A DNA stretch of 12,083 nucleotides from Christensenella sp. UBA6420 (GTDB lineage: Bacteria > Bacillota > Clostridia > Christensenellales > DTU072), in assembly GCA_002439705.1 (NCBI GenBank), contig DJPE01000035.1, positions 12,570-24,652 on the forward strand, given 5' to 3'. The position numbers and the translations under genes are program-made. Below the pieces are notes generated by a model. It saw nothing but the letters and a program-made list of their open reading frames with translations, ran no database searches and was not told the DNA's origin. Positions 10,901 through 12,083 of the stretch are shown here, piece after piece; the first letter of the stretch is position 1, and each line of letters opens with the position of its first letter.

Positions 10901-11037
10901 CCGACGCCACGACTCAGCCCGAAGGATGGTCCGACACCGTATGGAGCGGCTTGACCACGGGTACGTCGTTAAGCGAGTTCTTCGACATAGTCAACACTCC
11001 CGCTTCGAGCGAGAGCGGAGAAGATACTCAGGCGTAA
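1987..11037 (+). CDS. Giant surface lipoprotein: B-repeats, FN3-like domains and about 70 BspA-type LRRs
   Basis: 3016 residues in one open frame. Seen: a signal peptide with n-region KVRK, a Leu/Ala/Val core and lipobox IVSC, predicting lipidation at Cys26 and anchoring in the outer leaflet of the cytoplasmic membrane. Then come a (PDT)5 tether (33-47), a small beta domain (about 52-128), InlB/Flg_new-type B-repeats (131-198 and 208-281), five FN3-like domains (287-689), two further B-repeats (690-761 and 762-849), about 70 BspA-type LRRs (850-2960), and a cap with YTDATTQPEGW and a second Trp (2970-2988). A short Ser/Glu-rich tail (ASSESGEDTQA) ends the protein; there is no LPxTG sortase motif. 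Known: BspA-class LRRs, B-repeats and FN3 domains occur in adhesins and wall-spanning surface proteins. Inferred: a long ligand-binding or adhesion scaffold; the ligand is unknown. It has its own promoter and leader and ends before two hairpins. Repeats this long are easily mis-assembled, so exact length should be held loosely. Family assignment is firm, function is not. Confidence 0.93.
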   Translation: MKVRKWLTVALTLILALTVALCIVSCNDNPENPDTPDTPDTPDTPDTPVEGPETGTYYYDDFGKEYLITLSGGKDVSFKVKSADLTGTYAKDGETLTFTFTGLTVTATYSNDRLRLEYDGSTMEFLRKTEFTVTFDTDGGSDVAAVTVVNGKTISRPDAPTKSGYTFIGWYLDEAHRTAFMFDSQRIFSNTVLYAYWIENNEEGAPEYVADFDIGYEGGETIDELETIGGIIPELPVPAERSGYVFDGWYVSDSDDANKLTYKYDREKLEENVTMYAVWTAVGGEKLPAPSVSVKADGISWEAVSGAAYYTVKIDDGEGQTVEGLTYAYDFSALTTGEHKIEVIAASDLAENDSEAAVRYYTVNRLARVSVFEVLDGDVLSFYGVKNATKYLLTVNCGIEGHHTEAIDLGNNTTYNFSNCEMKKGGIEFTVTAHADGYVDSVSRTFVLERNLKEIKTISYKEKTDSVEWDAVDNATSYVVKVVSDSTVLVNNENIGNVTTYCLKNIDADNMVVSVYPVAKGYNSPAATTYNYTRTNLVAPTDLRIDGTTLKWNAVRNATSYEINVNGTLAATVTDAKYDLPDDLTGDITVTVRAMGDGKTSMWSDEEFFNVLSGPSILAYDKGTFTWNKVIRAAFYEVRLNGGDIKRVNHSSTAIAFTQAGNNTLEVRFVTESGAEEDKGKWVSLTVMVYEINFDVNGGSAVENTVVYLAHGDDFALPTTSRTGYNFTGWYDSTIVATAKRYESGDFDADKDLTLYACWTAKTYSVSLDGNKPSVDAANEQVVTPASADVVYGKINALPVPSFAGYKFLGWYTEAVGGDQIADENGNFATAWEKDSNDEIYYAHWAEILKFVQPAGASYYFVEKGAYLAYYQITEITIPRTYNGLPVERIADGAFADCTALEVINIYDSIKSIGITTGDGTSSSGPFAGCTSLRAINVLDPGPDSTYISIDGVLIADEKSSTGLKSLAFVPATRFVEFTIPYGVQRIPTKIFANSTVQKVIIPATVEEIAANAFYNCKNLKTVEFSGLDSDVSAEIKALKLYEYAFRFCDAIGEITLPKRVGEFDAESVFDHCSALTALNVADGNALYKSADGILCNANYEAIYCPYGKAGEYTVNANITAIGEGAFAKRNLLTKVTIPATVAEIKANAFANCAALSEVVFASTEAVLTTAIGSEAFRNCQALATLTFENGSKVVTIGEYAFADNAKLSEVSLPASLTNIADYAFSNCINVKKVRINASESASLGSKIFADCSLLTTIELSAAVNSGVTNTTFSGCYQLKQIVVDEGNATYASENGILYNKDKTELIYCAPKNIVSSLPETVTTIRANAFENGELTSMVIGKNVTSIGDYAFNNCAKLTTLTFESGRTANLTIGAYAFNDCANVTALALPATLTAIGNGAFRNAGKNVGSLVLTFAGEGETSALTTIGESAFENGSFGTLVIPASVTSIGINAFKNGKLTSVTFETTALTTIEEGAFANNATLATLVLPTSGLTEIKENAFYEATALTELTVPASVTTIKAGAFYGAEKVTALTFAEDAENSVPLTIASGENDGYGAFGYMTSLTSIVLPSRLTYVGDYAFYNAKNVASLTLSESLTYIGKEAFMLVGASATIAEGSTFTLSVPASVTTIGDGAFKQAKFSSATFANGSENLTVGANAFESSALTTITFPNNLASLGENAFADCSALVSFDGSNLSDLSANGFKVDSGILYAYENGKVSTFYVPASFAFDENETFVVNADVTALPANAFKGTSIKNIDLNNVTEIGAYAFANTAITSINLGKVTVIGANAFENCTALTEVVAKNVVTIGDSAFNGASALVKFNENVEDGTLVNIPSTVTAIGNYAFYGAKFASLNILSEGEIDLAIGEYAFANNVINALTIPARVASIGANAFKNAVKNIVTTIPATEEGAEDTTETTVATLTFAARTNDLTIGDYAFDSTDVEEVAFPENMTALNARQIFKNGAIKTLSIPSTMTVIGEYAFSSLSTLTTLTIAEGTADLTISGHAFDYDTALTSVAFPARVTAISEYAFRDTSSMTSITFAEGSRLTTIGQSAFESSAIAAITLPEGLTTIGQEAFKNTAFTEITIPDSATALGWSLFNGNNSLTTVNIGDCVAELFVLKQDTSVFNGSNALTAIVAKSTNTKWFTNDGVLYQTAVNEETGSNEITLAYYPRAKAGETFEIPANVNKIKNHAFKGVTALTSVTFAADSKISYIENNAFEKCTSLTAFNFPASVTYIGAYAFDGCSSLAAITFEDGETPLVIGEKDTLYENGEEGEGVKSTEYNYTFRDTALVEVTLPARLEYLGGMTFYGLTTLETVTFPEADSELTAIGNGAFNGVKNATFVNLDKLNKLTLISNSAFIYVTSLQGITLPDSVTMIGSEAFASAGLTSIEVPASVKYIGDSAFRYASELESFVWNSDGASEYKLGKNVFEVYSYNGTTKLSSVVLPEGLTELPDGARDSGTFSYTSALTSIVLPSTLKKIGAYSFYEGGLTALDLSNSSVETIGDYAFAETKSLTTAELEGSPVKTIGAFAFAGSAITSFTISSELSSIGGSAFDSSVTLSVSRYNYYYRQEGVMILENSTNNLIYLDKSKIDGKFTFPEGITEVGEAFFKDCTTLTEVVLPGSVTAIGNNAFNGCTNLTAINFPANLETIGTGAFQGTKLTSAVIGRKVSRIGNNAFRDIKELVSLEFELGGTVGLSMGTYAFSGTGITGTLVIPNRTRNADFDTIGIDNYCFAYCESLENLVVESGTPAGLEDRPLSIGRFAFMDCVSLVSVTLSEIVGTEAKPNSYPSSKNAFRKALDFEAFAGCTNLTTFTYERSDYNTTIGTMTGINFDGVLIGNYQFYMCTNLTTVVLPDTMVVYDNKSKQYTNGDSSRYIYANGNKKSTSNCMKGAGREIFNGCEKLTYVTMGTADVSGLFSSCSSTLKALVINGADGVISSRLSFEATTSIFFSENVTAIKSLPSGATCYTDATTQPEGWSDTVWSGLTTGTSLSEFFDIVNTPASSESGEDTQA
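2083..2127 (+). repeat. Five tandem 9-bp units coding (Pro-Asp-Thr)5
   Basis: The unit is CCCGAYACN, repeated five times with only third-base changes, coding residues 33-47. It is preceded by NPEN and followed by PVEGPETG. It starts seven residues after the lipidated Cys and acts as a flexible tether between membrane and folded domains, as is usual in Gram-positive lipoproteins. A short direct repeat like this can change copy number by slippage in whole codons without breaking the frame. Confidence 0.9.
2377..2829 (+). repeat. First pair of InlB/Flg_new-type B-repeats
   Basis: Residues 131-198 follow the family pattern: FTVTFDTDGG, then KTISRPDAPTKSGYTFIGWY, then a closing strand LYAYW. Residues 208-281 are a divergent copy: FDIGYEGGE, ELPVPAERSGYVFDGWY, closing MYAVW. 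GY.F.GWY with a terminal Y..W is diagnostic of the Listeria-Bacteroides (Flg_new) repeat, a small beta-grasp-like extracellular module. Confidence 0.9.
2845..4053 (+). repeat. Five FN3-like domains
   Basis: Five modules of roughly 75-90 residues begin near residues 287, 366, 453, 538 and 613. Each has the early Trp or Phe strand and a Tyr strand typical of FN3: ISWEAVSGAAYYTV, LSFYGVKNATKYLL, VEWDAVDNATSYVV, LKWNAVRNATSYEI and FTWNKVIRAAFYEV. The second and last are the most divergent. They are probably spacer domains that lift the LRR array from the membrane. The count rests on these repeated core strands. Confidence 0.8.
4054..4533 (+). repeat. Second pair of InlB/Flg_new-type B-repeats
   Basis: Residues 690-761 (INFDVNGG, RTGYNFTGWY, LYACW) are a canonical copy. 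Residues 762-849 (YSVSLDGNKP, FAGYKFLGWY, YYAHW) form a longer, divergent copy. Together with the first pair they bracket the FN3-like block and join directly to the LRR array. Confidence 0.88.
4534..10866 (+). repeat. Array of about 70 BspA-type (LRR_5) leucine-rich repeats
   Basis: From residue 850 to about 2960 I count roughly 70 units by the core IGxxAF followed by a variable turn and Lxx[I/V]. The usual unit is about 23 residues; many have a longer strand of the form TFxxGSxxLTIGxxAF, and several arrays are broken by DG[V/I]LY hairpins. Nearly every unit has AF or a close variant (IF, TF, FF). The Cys before the terminal Leu is common in the first and last thirds and almost absent in the middle. 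Expected fold is a continuous right-handed beta-solenoid. Confidence 0.9.
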
Positions 11038-11050
11038 CTAATCTACTTAA

Positions 11051-11080
11051 TTCCGCCGCCGTATAAAAGCGGCGGCGGAA
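11051..11080 (+). terminator. Perfect GC-rich hairpin after the lipoprotein gene
   Basis: TTCCGCCGCCG (11051-11061) and CGGCGGCGGAA (11070-11080) pair perfectly over 11 bp around an 8-nt loop, 13 nt after the stop codon. No T-run follows on either strand, so it may act as an mRNA 3'-end stabiliser or a pause site, with termination completed at the next hairpin. Confidence 0.55.
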
Positions 11081-11108
11081 AATACACTAATTAAGAAAAA
11101 CGAAAAGC

Positions 11109-11147
11109 AAAAAAGCCACCTTTTATAAGGCGGCTTGACGGCTTTTT
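11109..11147 (+). terminator. Probable intrinsic terminator with two possible pairings
   Basis: AAGCCACCTT (11113-11122) pairs with AAGGCGGCTT (11127-11136), ten positions with one A-C mismatch and a TTAT loop. Alternatively AAAAAGCC (11110-11117) pairs with GGCTTTTT (11140-11147), which puts the A-run against the T-run as in many intrinsic terminators. GGCTT occurs twice on the right side, so the two pairings exclude each other. A terminator here would separate the lipoprotein transcript from the membrane-protein gene. Confidence 0.6.
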
Positions 11148-11162
11148 AATACGAAAGGAAAA

Positions 11163-11200
11163 TTCGGACGGGTTGTCGCAAAGGCAAGGTTCGTTCCGAA
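11163..11200 (+). other. Imperfect stem in front of the membrane-protein gene
   Basis: TTCGGACG (11163-11170) can pair with CGTTCCGAA (11192-11200), eight pairs with one bulged T and a 20-nt loop. It ends immediately before the AGGG of the next gene's ribosome binding site and might influence its translation. It may also be chance. Confidence 0.25.
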
Positions 11201-11208
11201 AGGGAATT

Positions 11209-12083
11209 ATGGGAAATAAACGAATATTCGAAAAGTACGAAAGAAGAATGATTATCGAAGGGTGGATAAACTCGTTTATCTGCGCCCTTATCTGCGCGTT
11301 ATTCGCGACGGCGATAGTCGAACTCGTCCTGTGGCTCACGGGCGAAAAGAATTCTTTATACGTCGTTTTGACCGTAGTCGGAGCGTTGATTATCTGCGCG
11401 CCGATATTTTATTTTTTGAAGTTCCGTCCCGATAAGAAGACCGTTGCGAGAAGACTCGACGCGGCGGGACTGGAAGAACGTATTATTACCGCGACGGAAT
11501 TTGCCGCGGAAGACTCTTACATTGCGAAAATTCAGCGTGAAGACGCCGAAAAGAAACTTTCCGAATTCACCAAAGCCAAAGGAAAACTGTCTTACAGGTT
11601 TTGCGGCGGCGGCAAGGGCGGAATAGCGGCGGCTGTTTCTTTGGGAGCGGCGGCGACGGCGTTTGTTTGCATGACCCTTATATTTGCGCTCAGCGTGTCG
11701 GGAATACTTCCGAGCGGCAAGGACGTAATAAACGGCCCTACCGACGCAGACAAGGTAGTGGTATCCTATCTCGAAGAAGACGGCGGAATAATAGAAGGCG
11801 AATCCGTTCAGATAATAGATAAAGGCGGTACTACCGCGCAGGTGACGGCAGTCCCCGACGACGGGTGGGTATTCTCGCAGTGGTCGGACGGATACGTCGA
11901 CCCCGTAAGGTCGGATATTAACGTAACGAGCGACCTTACCGTGTTCGCTATCTTCGAAGAAGCGGAAGGGGAAGAAGGCGAAGGCGAGGGCGAAGGACCG
12001 TCCGACGCCGAACCCGAAGAACCGAGCCAGGACGCGGAACAAGACCCCAATCCGCCGCACGAAACGGAAGACTGGCAGAACAA
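11209..12083 (+). CDS. Three-helix membrane protein with divergent InlB-type repeat, 3' end missing
   Basis: ATG 11209 is preceded by AGGG at 11201-11204 (4-nt spacing); the frame stays open to the window end (291 residues). Seen: Lys/Arg-rich N-terminus, transmembrane helices at about 19-43, 50-72 and 138-165, and between the last two a charged segment with RRLDAAGLEERIITATEF and IQREDAEKKL. By the positive-inside rule residues 73-137 are cytoplasmic and everything after 165 is outside. Residues 182-250 match the divergent InlB B-repeat pattern (GESV, AVPDDGWVFSQWSDG, then VTSDLTVFAIF). A tail rich in Glu, Gly and Pro follows and continues out of view. The cytoplasmic 'RRLD..GL..R..TA.E...QREDA' pattern resembles DUF4175-like proteins, often encoded with MoxR ATPase and DUF58 genes; that assignment is from memory and uncertain. 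Separated from the lipoprotein gene by a probable terminator, so likely a new transcription unit. Function unknown. Confidence 0.8.
   Translation, partial: MGNKRIFEKYERRMIIEGWINSFICALICALFATAIVELVLWLTGEKNSLYVVLTVVGALIICAPIFYFLKFRPDKKTVARRLDAAGLEERIITATEFAAEDSYIAKIQREDAEKKLSEFTKAKGKLSYRFCGGGKGGIAAAVSLGAAATAFVCMTLIFALSVSGILPSGKDVINGPTDADKVVVSYLEEDGGIIEGESVQIIDKGGTTAQVTAVPDDGWVFSQWSDGYVDPVRSDINVTSDLTVFAIFEEAEGEEGEGEGEGPSDAEPEEPSQDAEQDPNPPHETEDWQN

Noticed and set aside
10999..11037. Sortase-type wall anchor at the end of the giant protein
   Set aside because: The last residues are Ser/Glu-rich, with no LPxTG-like motif, no hydrophobic stretch and no positive tail. Anchoring is better explained by the N-terminal lipobox.
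11135..11163. Possible promoter for the membrane-protein gene (TTGACG, 17 nt, GAAAAT)
   Set aside because: The -10 matches consensus at only four of six positions and the -35 lies inside the terminator hairpin, so it is too weak to call. The gene may still have a promoter that I cannot identify.
11356..12060. Minus-strand open frame of 234 codons at the right end
   Set aside because: It is antisense to the membrane-protein gene, which has a start, ribosome binding site, three helices and a recognisable repeat. The antisense product is Arg/Phe-rich and without recognisable features.
11808..12083. Minus-strand Ser/Pro-rich open frame
   Set aside because: The Ser-Pro run is the antisense reading of the Glu-Gly codons of the acidic tail on the + strand.

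Overview
The window looks like a piece of a chromosome, or metagenome-assembled genome, from a Gram-positive, gut-type bacterium, most likely an uncultured clostridial member of the Bacillota. The pointers are a consensus sigma-A promoter, a strong GGAGG ribosome binding site, a lipoprotein signal peptide followed by a Pro-Asp-Thr tether, and surface proteins built from BspA-type leucine-rich repeats, InlB/Flg_new-type B-repeats and FN3-like domains. This placement is inference; no marker gene is present. All three genes lie on the + strand.

Layout. (1) Positions 1-1760 hold the 3' part of a large surface-type protein. It has beta-rich modules of unknown family, then seven BspA-type LRRs, then a short beta-rich tail. 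Its start lies before the window. (2) Positions 1761-1986 are intergenic. They carry a near-consensus promoter (TTGACA, 18 nt, extended -10 TATATT), a leader of about 95 nt with two perfect 6-bp hairpins, and a strong ribosome binding site. (3) Positions 1987-11037 are one uninterrupted gene for a 3016-residue lipoprotein. Its order is signal peptide with lipobox Cys26, (PDT)5 tether, small beta domain, two B-repeats, five FN3-like domains, two more B-repeats, about 70 BspA-type LRRs, and a C-terminal cap. (4) Positions 11038-11208 are intergenic, with a perfect 11-bp GC hairpin and a second, terminator-like hairpin with a T-run. (5) Positions 11209-12083 hold the 5' part of a gene for a three-helix membrane protein with a cytoplasmic helical segment, an outside divergent InlB-type repeat and a Glu/Gly-rich acidic tail. 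It runs off the window.

How the parts may work together. Genes 1 and 2 look like paralogous extracellular repeat proteins. Gene 2 is anchored by its lipidated N-terminus, which would project a very long LRR solenoid from the membrane through the wall, as expected for an adhesin or binding scaffold; no ligand can be read from the sequence. Gene 3 has its own start and probably its own transcript. Its cytoplasmic motif recalls DUF4175-like membrane proteins that often sit beside MoxR/DUF58 genes, but those neighbours are not in view. I see no RNA gene, mobile element, CRISPR array or defence system. The most unusual content is the size, the layered repeat organisation and the uneven cysteine distribution of the giant lipoprotein.
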